A stretch of 64,000 bases of DNA from an uncultured bacterium. GTDB lineage: Bacteria > Bacillota > Clostridia > Lachnospirales > Lachnospiraceae. A model generated the notes under the pieces. That model worked only from the letters and a program-made list of their open reading frames with translations, searched no databases and was not told the origin of the DNA. The DNA lies in NCBI GenBank assembly GCA_905214955.1, contig CAJMON010000003.1, positions 1-64,000 on the forward strand, written 5' to 3'. Each line of letters begins with the position of its first letter. Position 1 is the first letter of the stretch. The translations under genes and the position numbers were made by a program. Shown piece by piece: positions 8,305-15,927 of this stretch.

Positions 8305-8438
8305 CATCCATTTTCCACTATTCGCACAAACTTGCATGAGGCTCGAACAATGTACTCGGTGGCGGAAATTCGCGCAGTCCTCAAAACGAAAGCTTCGCTA
8401 TGACGCGGGAACCTGCCTGGGTTCTGACAGCGGCTGGT
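8305..8438 (+). repeat. dispersed 134-bp repeat, copy A
   Basis: This stretch aligns over its whole length with 9840-9974 in the same orientation, including identical segments GGAAATTCGCGCAGTCCTCA and GAAAGCTTCGCTATGAC. The two copies flank the metallo-beta-lactamase-fold gene. A short hairpin (GAACC/GGTTC) near 8409-8425 corresponds to a differently paired hairpin in copy B. With copy A included, the 330 bp between tRNA-Leu and the gene end (8189-8518) hold nothing else I recognise. Confidence 0.7.
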
Positions 8439-8518
8439 GGTGAATGGCTCCTGGCGCCAACGTAACAATGTTGGCACAGCGGAGAGTGGCTGATTTCTGG
8501 AGACGACTGAGCCTGCGG

Positions 8519-9610
8519 TTACGGGTTGCAGACTTTGCAGGGAATGTAGCCCTGGGAGATGAGCTCGTCTCTGCTTCCGGTATAGTCCAGCCGGTTGGAG
8601 TCTTTGATTTCATCGGCGTACCGGCAGGAGGGTACGTGAAATTTGCCGGAATTTGTGTTGACCACATAATCGGTGCCGGCGGAAACGGCCTGGGAAACTT
8701 CGGTATTTTCCCTGGAAGCATTGTCACATTCAGAGAAGGAAGTTGAGTCTCCGGAAGAGTAGTCGTTGCAGGGATCGGTATTCCAGTAGATGCCGTTTCC
8801 ATCGGTAAAAGCGGTAATATCTCCCTGAAGATCGGTGCGGAAAACGGAAATTTCCATAGATTCCAGCTTTTCCATGGTTTCGGAATGGGGATGTCCGTAG
8901 TCATTGCTGACACCGCAGGAGATGACGGCCCATTCCGGGAGAGCCTGTTCCAGAAGATCCCAGGTGGTGGAAGAGGCACTGCCGTGGTGGCCCACGCAGA
9001 GGACATCGCAGGAAACATCCAGTCCGTTATTTAAAATTTCTTCCTCGGAAGTGCTTTCTGCATCCCCCATCAGAAGAAAGGAATCCGAACCAAGAGATAC
9101 TTTCAGTACAATGGAATAGTCGTTGCTATTATTATAGGAAGAAGAGTTTGGAGCCAGGACGGTAAAGGTGCTGCTTCCAAGTTTCCAGGTACTGCCCACA
9201 TCCGGGTGGGTGACGGAAAGTCCCTGGCTGGATACAGCATTTACGAAGGACTGATACACAGAGGTATCTCTGGTGTAGTCCGGCCCCAATACCTGTTCCA
9301 CAGGAAAAGCATATAAAGCACCAACCAGTCCGTTTAAATGGTCGGAGTCATAGTGGGAAGAAATCACATAATCTAGCGAAGAAACACCGGCATCCTGGAG
9401 ATAAGAAACCACCCTGGAGGAGTGATCTTTGTCCCCGCCGTCGTAGAGCGCATAGTGTCCGTTGCTTTGCAGGAGCACCGAAAGCCCCTGCCCCACATCT
9501 AGAAAATGCACGGTCAGACTGTCCGCCGCTTGGACGGAAAGAATGGGGAAAAACAGAGAGAAAAATAGAAGAAAAAGTGGCAGAAAACGTTTCTTGTACT
9601 TTGAAAACAT
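8519..9610 (-). CDS. secreted metallo-beta-lactamase-fold (ComEC/Rec2-like) protein
   Basis: A 363-aa protein. Residues 1-28 are a signal peptide (LPLFLLFFSLFFPILSVQA). The MBL domain (about 30-275) carries LDVGQGLS, the metal motif HYDSDH (86-91), LLMGDAES and VGHHGS, as in the soluble MBL part of ComEC. The membrane competence domains of ComEC are absent. The last about 50 residues form a small module with FHVPSC and IPCKVCNP, resembling the Cys-rich tail often attached to secreted nucleases in Firmicutes. An extracellular nuclease or phosphodiesterase role is plausible, not shown. Upstream in-frame codons exist, but AGGAGG at about 9617-9622 fixes ATG at 9610. Confidence 0.82.
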   Translation of the reverse strand: MFSKYKKRFLPLFLLFFSLFFPILSVQAADSLTVHFLDVGQGLSVLLQSNGHYALYDGGDKDHSSRVVSYLQDAGVSSLDYVISSHYDSDHLNGLVGALYAFPVEQVLGPDYTRDTSVYQSFVNAVSSQGLSVTHPDVGSTWKLGSSTFTVLAPNSSSYNNSNDYSIVLKVSLGSDSFLLMGDAESTSEEEILNNGLDVSCDVLCVGHHGSASSTTWDLLEQALPEWAVISCGVSNDYGHPHSETMEKLESMEISVFRTDLQGDITAFTDGNGIYWNTDPCNDYSSGDSTSFSECDNASRENTEVSQAVSAGTDYVVNTNSGKFHVPSCRYADEIKDSNRLDYTGSRDELISQGYIPCKVCNP

Positions 9611-9633
9611 GAAAATCCTCCTTTTACATTCGT

Positions 9634-9701
9634 ATATCAGGACAGGCCATAAAAACATTCCAGAGTAAGCACATCGTGGTTTTGGACTTGTCCTGGTCAT
9701 C
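9634..9701 (+). repeat. hairpin repeat family R1, short copy
   Basis: This 68-bp stretch aligns with the right half of the copies at 31089-31303 and 47332-47496, sharing GCACATCGTGGTTT. Its outer arms are CAGGACA (9638-9644) and TGTCCTG (9689-9695), whereas the other copies pair GGGTC with GACCC. It lies just upstream of the MBL gene's ribosome binding site, on the opposite strand. Confidence 0.6.
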
Positions 9702-9839
9702 TTATAAAGACTGTAGCATAGATTTTCTAGTTCGACAAGAGCATAAGAATGGAAAGAAAACTGTAGAAAGTTATGATCTGCTGGCATCAGAATCCAGGCA
9801 ATTTCCGTGGCGTGCTACGTTTTTTCTTCTCGGTCCGCG

Positions 9840-9974
9840 CATTCATTTTCTATCATTTGCAAAAACTCGCCTTCGGCTCGGACAATGTGCTCGATGGTGG
9901 AAATTCGCGCAGTCCTCAAAAGGAAAGCTTCGCTATGACACGGGAAAGCTGCTTGGCTTCCGGCACCAGCTGGT
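9840..9974 (+). repeat. dispersed 134-bp repeat, copy B
   Basis: Same orientation and nearly same length as copy A (8305-8438). It is followed by an unrelated hairpin-rich tail up to about 10000. The region 9702-9839 holds no recognisable gene or signal. Confidence 0.7.
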
Positions 9975-10107
9975 CTTCGCGGCAGCATCCTGCGAACTTT
10001 CTTTCCGTAACGTCATCATGAAGCATTTTTGGAGCCTTGAAACATGAGGAAACCTAATTTTTGTAGGTGGTAAAACGTTAACTGTGACAAAAAATTATCA
10101 AAGTCTA

Positions 10108-10136
10108 TTGACAAATGAGAAAAAATGTTGTATAGT
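10108..10136 (+). promoter_or_regulatory. strong promoter of the fhs transcript
   Basis: TTGACA (10108-10113) and TATAGT (10131-10136) with a 17-base spacer. The start codon of fhs is at 10723, giving a leader of about 580 nt. Confidence 0.8.
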
Positions 10137-10238
10137 AAAACTAACGTATGAGTGATGCAGGTCCACAAGAGAAAAACAGTGGGATGATCCATACGAGTCA
10201 GACGTCTTGACATTCACTAATCAAATCAGTTATTCTGA

Positions 10239-10330
10239 GGTAGAGTAGATGTTATGCGTAAAGTGTCATAGGAGGGGGAGACTTCCTGTGAACGAAGGCT
10301 TGGCCGCGTTATAATATCGCTTCCGCTACT
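10239..10330 (+). promoter_or_regulatory. tetrahydrofolate (THF) riboswitch
   Basis: The segment follows the THF riboswitch consensus in order: GAGTAGA, a GCGTAAAGTG element, a G-rich GGAGGGGGA loop, ACGAAGG, GGCCGCG, and a closing strand CTTCCGCTACT. The outer helix pairs GGTAG (10239-10243) with CTACT (10326-10330). THF riboswitches are known upstream of folate transport and one-carbon genes in Firmicutes, so control of fhs is natural. Identification is from memory of the consensus. Confidence 0.8.
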
Positions 10331-10340
10331 GCGTAAATTC

Positions 10341-10403
10341 TGGATGAAAGAAAATGAGCACATACTCTTATCATCTCATCCAAAATGGTGCGCAGCATTT
10401 TTT
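10341..10403 (+). promoter_or_regulatory. possible expression platform of the THF riboswitch
   Basis: TGGATGA (10341-10347) pairs with TCATCCA (10376-10382), giving a long imperfect hairpin, and a run of seven T follows near 10397-10403 after a short GC-rich stem. This looks like an attenuator, though the stem is not directly joined to the T run. Confidence 0.4.
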
Positions 10404-10497
10404 TACCCTTTTTTAGAACACTACCACTGAAAAAAGGTAGAAAAATGACTATGTGCATAAAAATAGTTTGCATATGCGCAGGCTGTAAAACGTTTAC

Positions 10498-10712
10498 TTA
10501 CCATGAAAGTCCAGTCTGGCAGCCAGGAAGGAGTCATGCCTGCATGGGCGGATTCCTGGATATCGGACAGGCTAAGCCGTATAAGTAAGCAGGGCGGGAG
10601 CCCGGATTACGAATTCGGCGGCAGCTGTGAGATTGCCAAAGGCACGTAACAGCTGACTTTCATGCATGGTGATGCCGCCGTTAAGCGGTATGTCAGTTAA
10701 CTATGAAAGGAG
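10498..10712 (+). ncRNA. unrecognised structured leader RNA before fhs, possible ribosome-binding-site switch
   Basis: Several helices can be read. CATGAAAGTC (10502-10511) pairs perfectly with GACTTTCATG (10655-10664). CCAGGAA pairs with TTCCTGG (10523-10559). GGCGGCA (10617-10623) pairs with TGCCGCC (10673-10679). AGCTGT pairs with ACAGCT (10623-10654). CTTTCAT within 10657-10663 can alternatively pair with ATGAAAG (10703-10709), which overlaps the SD AAAGGAG of fhs. The two pairings exclude each other, as in a translation-controlling switch. I do not recognise the fold; the ZTP (pfl) consensus expected near fhs does not fit. Confidence 0.5.
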
Positions 10713-10722
10713 ATTTTTTACA

Positions 10723-12408
10723 ATGGGTTACAAATCAGACATTGAAATTGCACAGGAAACTACCATGGCGCCGATTACCGAGATTGCTGCAAAAGCAGGT
10801 ATTGATGAGAAATATCTGGAGCAGTACGGCAAATATAAAGCAAAAATCGATTACAATCTGCTTCGTGAAAAAGAAGCTCCAGATGGAAAACTGATTCTGG
10901 TAACAGCCATCAACCCGACTCCGGCAGGAGAAGGAAAGACCACTACTACCGTAGGTCTTGCAGATGGTATGCAGAAACTTGGCAAAAAGGTGATGGTAGC
11001 CCTTCGTGAGCCGTCCCTTGGACCTGTATTTGGTGTAAAAGGCGGAGCAGCCGGCGGCGGATATGCACAGGTTGTTCCGATGGAAGATATCAACCTTCAC
11101 TTCACCGGTGACTTCCATGCCATCGGCGCAGCAAACAACCTGCTGGCAGCTATGGTTGACAACCACATCTTCCAGGGAAATGCATTAAACATTGACCCGA
11201 GAAAGATCACTTGGAGAAGATGTGTAGATATGAACGACCGTCAGCTTCGTTCCGTAGTAGACGGACTTGGCGGAAGAACCGATGGAGTTCCCCGTGAAGA
11301 CGGATACGACATCACCGTTGCTTCTGAGATCATGGCAGTTCTGTGTCTGGCAAGTGATATCACAGACCTGAAGAACAGATTGGCAAGAATGGTTGTGGGC
11401 TATACCTATGGCAAACCTTCTGAGCAAAAACCGGTAACCGCTGGTGACTTAAACGCACAGGGCGCTATGGCAGCACTGTTAAAGGATGCCTTAAAACCGA
11501 ACCTGGTACAGACTCTGGAGCATGTACCTGCCATCGTACACGGCGGTCCGTTTGCAAATATCGCACATGGATGCAACTCTGTAATCGCTACCAAGATGGC
11601 TCTGCATCTGGCAGATTATGCCATCACAGAAGCTGGATTCGGTGCTGACTTAGGTGCTGAGAAGTTCCTGGATATCAAGTGCCGTATGGCAGGTCTGAAA
11701 CCCTCTGCAGTTGTGATCGTAGCCACTGTCCGTGCACTGAAATACAACGGCGGTGTTCCGAAGGCTGAGCTGAACAACGAAAATCTGGAAGCTCTGGAAA
11801 AAGGTCTTCCGAACCTGTTAAAACATGTAGACAATATTAAGAATGTATACAAACTGCCCTGCGTAGTAGCCATCAATGCATTCCCGACCGATACCAAGGA
11901 AGAGCTTGACCTGGTAGAAAGAAAATGCAAAGAGCTGGGCGTAAACGTTGCTCTGTCCGAAGTATGGGCAAAGGGCGGCGAAGGCGGAATTGCCCTGGCT
12001 GAGGAAGTGATCCGTCTGGTAGAAGAACCCAACGATTTCTCCTACTCCTACGAGCTGGACGGTACCATCGAAGAAAAACTGGATACCATCGTAAAGAGAG
12101 TTTACGGAGGAAAAGGTGTTGTTCTGACAGCACAGGCAAAAAAACAGGCAGAACAGCTGACGGCTCTTGGATATGGCAACTGCCCGATCTGCGTGGCAAA
12201 GACACAGTACAGCTTATCTGATGACCCGACCAAACTGGGCGCACCCAAGGATTTCGAAGTCACTGTCCGTAACCTGAAAATCTCTGCCGGTGCAGGTTTC
12301 ATCGTAGCGCTGACCGGCGATATCATGACCATGCCTGGTCTGCCGAAAGTTCCGGCTGCTGAGAGAATTGATGTAGACGAGACAGGAAAGATCACTGGTC
12401 TGTTCTAA
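10723..12408 (+). CDS. fhs: formate-tetrahydrofolate ligase
   Basis: A 561-aa enzyme joining formate to tetrahydrofolate with ATP to give 10-formyl-THF, the entry of the methyl branch of the Wood-Ljungdahl pathway and a one-carbon supply for purines. The P-loop TPAGEGKT is at residues 66-73. [20 protein letters not shown] and the long folate-binding region follow with normal family length. The start is ATG at 10723 after AAAGGAG (10706-10712); an earlier in-frame codon at 10666 lies inside the structured leader. Expression is probably controlled by the THF riboswitch and the second RNA structure. The formate channel gene lies downstream. Confidence 0.97.
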   Translation: MGYKSDIEIAQETTMAPITEIAAKAGIDEKYLEQYGKYKAKIDYNLLREKEAPDGKLILVTAINPTPAGEGKTTTTVGLADGMQKLGKKVMVALREPSLGPVFGVKGGAAGGGYAQVVPMEDINLHFTGDFHAIGAANNLLAAMVDNHIFQGNALNIDPRKITWRRCVDMNDRQLRSVVDGLGGRTDGVPREDGYDITVASEIMAVLCLASDITDLKNRLARMVVGYTYGKPSEQKPVTAGDLNAQGAMAALLKDALKPNLVQTLEHVPAIVHGGPFANIAHGCNSVIATKMALHLADYAITEAGFGADLGAEKFLDIKCRMAGLKPSAVVIVATVRALKYNGGVPKAELNNENLEALEKGLPNLLKHVDNIKNVYKLPCVVAINAFPTDTKEELDLVERKCKELGVNVALSEVWAKGGEGGIALAEEVIRLVEEPNDFSYSYELDGTIEEKLDTIVKRVYGGKGVVLTAQAKKQAEQLTALGYGNCPICVAKTQYSLSDDPTKLGAPKDFEVTVRNLKISAGAGFIVALTGDIMTMPGLPKVPAAERIDVDETGKITGLF

Positions 12409-12443
12409 TGACTGGAAAATAAAAAATAGATTCTGACGATCAG

Positions 12444-12489
12444 AGGCTGGTCCGGAAGCTGGTGGATACCGCTGAAGGGCCAGCCTTTG
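12444..12489 (+). terminator. attenuator or weak terminator between fhs and the formate channel
   Basis: AGGCTGG (12444-12450) pairs with CCAGCCT (12480-12486), followed only by TTT. Partial read-through into the channel gene at 12525 is likely. Confidence 0.45.
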
Positions 12490-12524
12490 GCATACGATGA
12501 AATGATTGAAATGGGGGAATTGTT

Positions 12525-13289
12525 ATGTTTCAGGAGGCATATCTTTCTGTCTGCAGCGGCGCAAAAGCGAAGGCAGGTCTTTTAAAAAACAATCCGCTGG
12601 GATTTTTTGTATCTTCCATGATGGCAGGTTTATTCATTGCTTTTGGCGGATTTATCAGCATTGGAATTTCCGCACCGTTTTTTGAGGCGGGAGATCCCAT
12701 GCAGAAAGTTATGAACTCTGCTTCCTTTGCAGTGGCATTAAGTTTTGTACTGATGTGCGGTGCAGAACTTTTTACAGGAAGCAATTTCGTACTGGGAGCA
12801 GCAGGATTCCGCAGGCAGCTTGGATGGGGAGAGATCGTAAAAATCTGGATTGTGACTTACATTGGAAACCTTGTGGGAAGCCTGATTGCAGTGGTCATTT
12901 ATCAGCTGTCCGGTGTTCCAACTGGTACAGTGGGCGAGCTGTTTGCAGCAGCCGCTGAAAAGAAGATGACATCTGCACCGCTGGTGCTGTTCTGCAAAGG
13001 CATTCTCTGCAACACCCTGGTCTGTATGGCAGTCTGGTGCAATACCAAAATGAAATCGGAATCCGGGAAACTGATCATGATCTTCTGCTGTATTTTCACA
13101 TTCATGATCTGCGGATTTGAACATAGCATTGCAAATATGACTACGATGGCTGTAGGGTTGTTAAATCCGGGAACAGCCAGCGTAAGCATTGGTGGATATC
13201 TTTACAATCTGCTGTGTGTGACTGCTGGTAATATGGTAGGAGGAGTTCTGGTAGTGGCACTTCCGTACCATTTAATTGCCAGGGAATAA
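12525..13289 (+). CDS. focA: formate/nitrite transporter (FNT family)
   Basis: A 254-aa membrane protein of the FNT pentameric channel family with about six helices. The N-terminal segment NNPLGFFVSSMMAGLFIAFG and the inner segments GAELFTGSNF and CNTLVCMAVW match the conserved pore-forming loops, and GFEHSIANM is a family signature. Placement behind fhs points to formate uptake or release; NirC-like nitrite use cannot be excluded from sequence. SD-like GGGGGAA lies before ATG 12525. It ends at a strong hairpin shared with the convergent MATE gene. Confidence 0.88.
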   Translation: MFQEAYLSVCSGAKAKAGLLKNNPLGFFVSSMMAGLFIAFGGFISIGISAPFFEAGDPMQKVMNSASFAVALSFVLMCGAELFTGSNFVLGAAGFRRQLGWGEIVKIWIVTYIGNLVGSLIAVVIYQLSGVPTGTVGELFAAAAEKKMTSAPLVLFCKGILCNTLVCMAVWCNTKMKSESGKLIMIFCCIFTFMICGFEHSIANMTTMAVGLLNPGTASVSIGGYLYNLLCVTAGNMVGGVLVVALPYHLIARE

Positions 13290-13316
13290 GGTGCTAAGGG
13301 CGCCAATTCTCCGATC

Positions 13317-13377
13317 ATAGAAAAACAGGAGCTGTGTCCTGCTTGAAAAAGCAGAGATATGGCTCCTGTTTTTCTAT
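13317..13377. terminator. bidirectional terminator
   Basis: ATAGAAAAACAGGAGC (13317-13332) and its exact complement (13362-13377) form a 16-bp perfect stem with an inner CTGCTT/AAGCAG helix. A/T runs on both sides serve the + channel gene and the - MATE gene. Confidence 0.85.
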
Positions 13378-13394
13378 GCGTCCGGCAGCGCGGA

Positions 13395-14750
13395 TTATCT
13401 GGAAACAGAGATATCTGTCTTTGGAAGTTTGCGAAGGTGAAGGATGAAAAGGGGAACTTCCAGTGCCATCATGGCGATCCAGCCCCAGAAGTTTGCCCAG
13501 GCAAGACTTCCAAACCCGCCGCCCCAGATCCGGATAAAGAGATAAGCGGAGAGGAAGCGGAAGGACATGTTGGTAATGGTACTGATGAGAGTGATTTTCA
13601 AGTCTCCCATGCCCCGGAAAAATCCCTGGATAATGTTGGTGGCTGCCGGCATGATGTACATAATGGAGATCAGCTTTAAGTAGGTGACTCCAAGGAAAAT
13701 CACTTCCGTGGATTCTTTGCCCACAAACATCTGCATAATGGGTGTGGCAAAGAGGAAAACGGCTGCAGACACGGCTATGGTGTAGACGGCCTGAATGAAG
13801 ACGGAGTTTAAAAAGCCCTGGCGGAGGCGTTTCCACTGTTTGGCGCCCCGATTCTGTGCCATGAAGGTGGTACTGGCATGGGCGATGTTCTGCTGAGGGG
13901 TCATGGCGAAATCGTCTACCCGGTTGATGGCGGTAAAGGCTGCCATAAAAGCAACGCCCTGGCTGTTGACGACAGTTTGGACAAAAACTTTTCCCAGCTG
14001 GACACACATGGACTGGAGTGCGCTGGTGATGCTGTAAGAAATGGTTTTCAAAAGCAGAGAACGGTCGAAGACCAGCCATTTTTTTCCTAGGCAGAGAAGA
14101 GGCACTTTCTTCTTAATATAAATGGCACAGCACAGACAGCAGAGCATTTCGCTGAGAACAGTGGAGATACCGCTGCCGTTGACACCCATGTGAAAGACGG
14201 CCACAAATAACAGGTCTCCGGCAATGTTCAGGGCGGCGCTGATAATCAGAAAATACAGGGATGTCTTGCTGTCTCCTAAGGCACGCAGGGTGTTTGCAAG
14301 GAAATTGTAGATGAAGGTGAAGATTAGTCCGGTAAAGATAATGCGCAGGTAGCCAGAGGCTTCACTTAACAGATCTTCCGGTACATTGACCAGCCGCAGA
14401 ATGGGAATGGCAAGAAAATGCATGGCAATGGTGACGCATAAGGAGAAGAACAGACCGCCAAGGAGGGTGGTGCTGATCTGCCGCTGCAGGCGATCAAAAT
14501 CCTTGGCACCGTACTGGGTGCTCATGAGGATGCCGGCGCCCATGCACATGCCGCTGATGAATAAGATGGCAAGGTTCATAATCGGGCCTGCGGTGCCTAC
14601 TGCGGCCAGGGCGCTGTCCCCGACGTAACGTCCGACAATCATAGAATCTGCTGCATTGTAGGTAAGCTGGAAAAGATTTCCAAGAACCAAAGGAACGGTA
14701 AAACTGATAAGCTGGGGCATAATCCTGCCCTTCGTCATGTCTGCTGCCAT
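13395..14750 (-). CDS. MATE family efflux transporter
   Basis: A 451-aa integral membrane protein of the multidrug and toxin extrusion family, normal length, with twelve hydrophobic segments in two related halves. The N-terminal half carries LISFTVPLVLGNLFQLTYNA and DSMIVGRYVGDSALAAVG, a MATE signature. It probably exports cationic compounds in exchange for Na+ or H+; the substrate is unknown. ATG at 14750 is chosen over an upstream in-frame start because GGGAGG lies eight bases before it. It is a single-gene unit convergent with the formate channel. Confidence 0.92.
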   Translation of the reverse strand: MAADMTKGRIMPQLISFTVPLVLGNLFQLTYNAADSMIVGRYVGDSALAAVGTAGPIMNLAILFISGMCMGAGILMSTQYGAKDFDRLQRQISTTLLGGLFFSLCVTIAMHFLAIPILRLVNVPEDLLSEASGYLRIIFTGLIFTFIYNFLANTLRALGDSKTSLYFLIISAALNIAGDLLFVAVFHMGVNGSGISTVLSEMLCCLCCAIYIKKKVPLLCLGKKWLVFDRSLLLKTISYSITSALQSMCVQLGKVFVQTVVNSQGVAFMAAFTAINRVDDFAMTPQQNIAHASTTFMAQNRGAKQWKRLRQGFLNSVFIQAVYTIAVSAAVFLFATPIMQMFVGKESTEVIFLGVTYLKLISIMYIMPAATNIIQGFFRGMGDLKITLISTITNMSFRFLSAYLFIRIWGGGFGSLAWANFWGWIAMMALEVPLFILHLRKLPKTDISVSR

Positions 14751-14956
14751 AATCCGGCGCCTCCCAAAGCAAATTGTAATTTTAAGGAGAATTATACCAT
14801 ATCTGTCAAGGAAAGGAAACTGGATATGTTTACAAACAGAACACAGAGTGTTCAATTTTTCTTCATACTAAGGCCACAAATTTGGGGTATTTTATTTCTT
14901 GTAACAAGAACAAATTGTTATAAAACTTTTTCATAACTTTCTCCTTTAAAATAGAG

Positions 14957-14980
14957 GTGCTGCTCCAGACGGGGCAGCAC
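14957..14980 (-). terminator. terminator of the YlmC-like gene
   Basis: GTGCTGC (14957-14963) pairs with GCAGCAC (14974-14980). On the minus strand the stem follows the stop codon at 15003 and is trailed by a weak CTCTATTTTA tract. Confidence 0.55.
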
Positions 14981-15002
14981 TTTCGTGTTTTCAGGAAAAA
15001 TT

Positions 15003-15260
15003 TCATTCACATTTCCGGACGCATTTCTTTTCTTCAATTTCCACCAGAATAATGTCTTTTCCAATCTGACGGATGGAATTCCATGGAATAAAAAATTCGG
15101 TATCTCTTCCAAAGACCCCGCAGAAACGTCCGGGGCCGGGAATGATGAGAAAGCGGATGCAGCCGTTTCTGTCATCAAAATCCACGTCGCAGACACAGCC
15201 AAGGCTGTTGCAGGTAAAGATATTGATGACCTCTTTCTGCCTTAATTCGGACAGGCGCAT
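15003..15260 (-). CDS. YlmC/YmxH family PRC-barrel-like protein
   Basis: An 85-aa protein with the YlmC/YmxH pattern: MRLSELRQKEVINI, then CNSLGCVCDVDFDD, then IPGPGRFCGVFGRDTEFFIPW and KIGKDIILVE-type ending (QIGKDIILVEIE). The family has a small PRC-barrel fold and is widespread in endospore formers, with a suggested but unproven role in sporulation. ATG 15260 is preceded by AAGGGA. It is a monocistronic unit with a terminator at 14957-14980, transcribed away from nrdR. Confidence 0.85.
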   Translation of the reverse strand: MRLSELRQKEVINIFTCNSLGCVCDVDFDDRNGCIRFLIIPGPGRFCGVFGRDTEFFIPWNSIRQIGKDIILVEIEEKKCVRKCE

Positions 15261-15321
15261 GGATGGCTTCCCTTTTTTCTGATTTTATGAAAGAATATGC
15301 AGAAAAAAGACCGGATATGCG

Positions 15322-15350
15322 TTGACAGGCCCTGCGGGATTCGCTATACT
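15322..15350 (+). promoter_or_regulatory. promoter of nrdR
   Basis: TTGACA (15322-15327) and TATACT (15345-15350) with a 17-base spacer, about 29 bases before the start codon. Confidence 0.75.
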
Positions 15351-15378
15351 CAAAAACAGAAAAGGAGGGGATAACATC

Positions 15379-15828
15379 ATGAAATGTCCATTTTGCGGAC
15401 AGGACAGTACCAGAGTCGTGGATTCCAGACCGGCAGATGACAATGCTTCCATACGGCGCAGGCGTCTCTGTGATGAGTGCGGAAGACGGTTTACAACATA
15501 TGAGAAGGTGGAGACGATCCCCTTGATTGTGATTAAGAAGGATCGGACCAGAGAACAGTATGACCGTTCCAAAATCGAGGCGGGTGTGCTGAGGGCCTGC
15601 TATAAGCGTCCCATCCCGGTGCAGAAGATCAATGATCTGATTGATGAAGTGGAAACCGAGATTTTTAACCGGGAAGAGCGGGAGATTGAGAGCAAAGTCA
15701 TCGGCGAAATCGTGATGGACCGCTTAAAAGATTTGGAGGCAGTGGCCTATGTCCGGTTTGCTTCGGTATACCGGGAATTTAAAGATGTTAATACATTTAT
15801 GGATGAGCTGAAGAAGATCCTGGAGTAG
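15379..15828 (+). CDS. nrdR: transcriptional repressor NrdR
   Basis: A 149-aa ATP/dATP-sensing repressor of ribonucleotide reductase genes. The N-terminal zinc ribbon has CPFCG and CDECGRRFTTYE (four cysteines). The ATP-cone domain follows (VIKKDRTREQYDRSKIEAGV onward). ATG 15379 is preceded by AAAGGAGGGG; the in-frame codon at 15322 is inside the promoter. It is a single gene with its own promoter and terminator. No NrdR box was noticed near a reductase gene here, since none is in the window. Confidence 0.96.
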   Translation: MKCPFCGQDSTRVVDSRPADDNASIRRRRLCDECGRRFTTYEKVETIPLIVIKKDRTREQYDRSKIEAGVLRACYKRPIPVQKINDLIDEVETEIFNREEREIESKVIGEIVMDRLKDLEAVAYVRFASVYREFKDVNTFMDELKKILE

Positions 15829-15845
15829 TCTGGGGTCTTCTTTTG
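15811..15845 (+). terminator. terminator of nrdR
   Basis: AAGAAGATCC (15811-15820) and GGGGTCTTCTT (15832-15842) pair, followed by TT. The stem overlaps the last codons of nrdR. Confidence 0.5.
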
Positions 15846-15853
15846 GGTTTGGG

Positions 15854-15883
15854 TTGCATGGGAATGGAACTTAGTGGTATACT
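15854..15883 (+). promoter_or_regulatory. promoter of the DUF5717 operon
   Basis: TTGCAT (15854-15859) and TATACT (15878-15883), spacer 18. The -10 box overlaps the GTG at 15874, ruling that codon out as the start. Confidence 0.55.
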
Positions 15884-15927
15884 CAATAAGAACTATCGAA
15901 ACGCAGAAAAAGATACAGGTGAAAAAT

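Noticed and set aside
8398..9018. Minus-strand 206-aa Pro-rich frame overlapping the MBL gene
   Set aside because: It is an out-of-frame reading of the MBL gene region; the MBL frame has the recognised motifs.
10560..10700. ZTP (pfl) riboswitch before fhs
   Set aside because: The pfl motif is common before fhs, but its conserved GUGAC-UGGCG and CCGCCUGGGC elements are not found; only a CCGCC match by chance.
15874..15927. Upstream GTG start at 15874 for the DUF5717-like gene
   Set aside because: The codon overlaps the -10 box of the promoter, so it would lie upstream of the transcript start; TTG 15928 has a perfect AGGTGA site.
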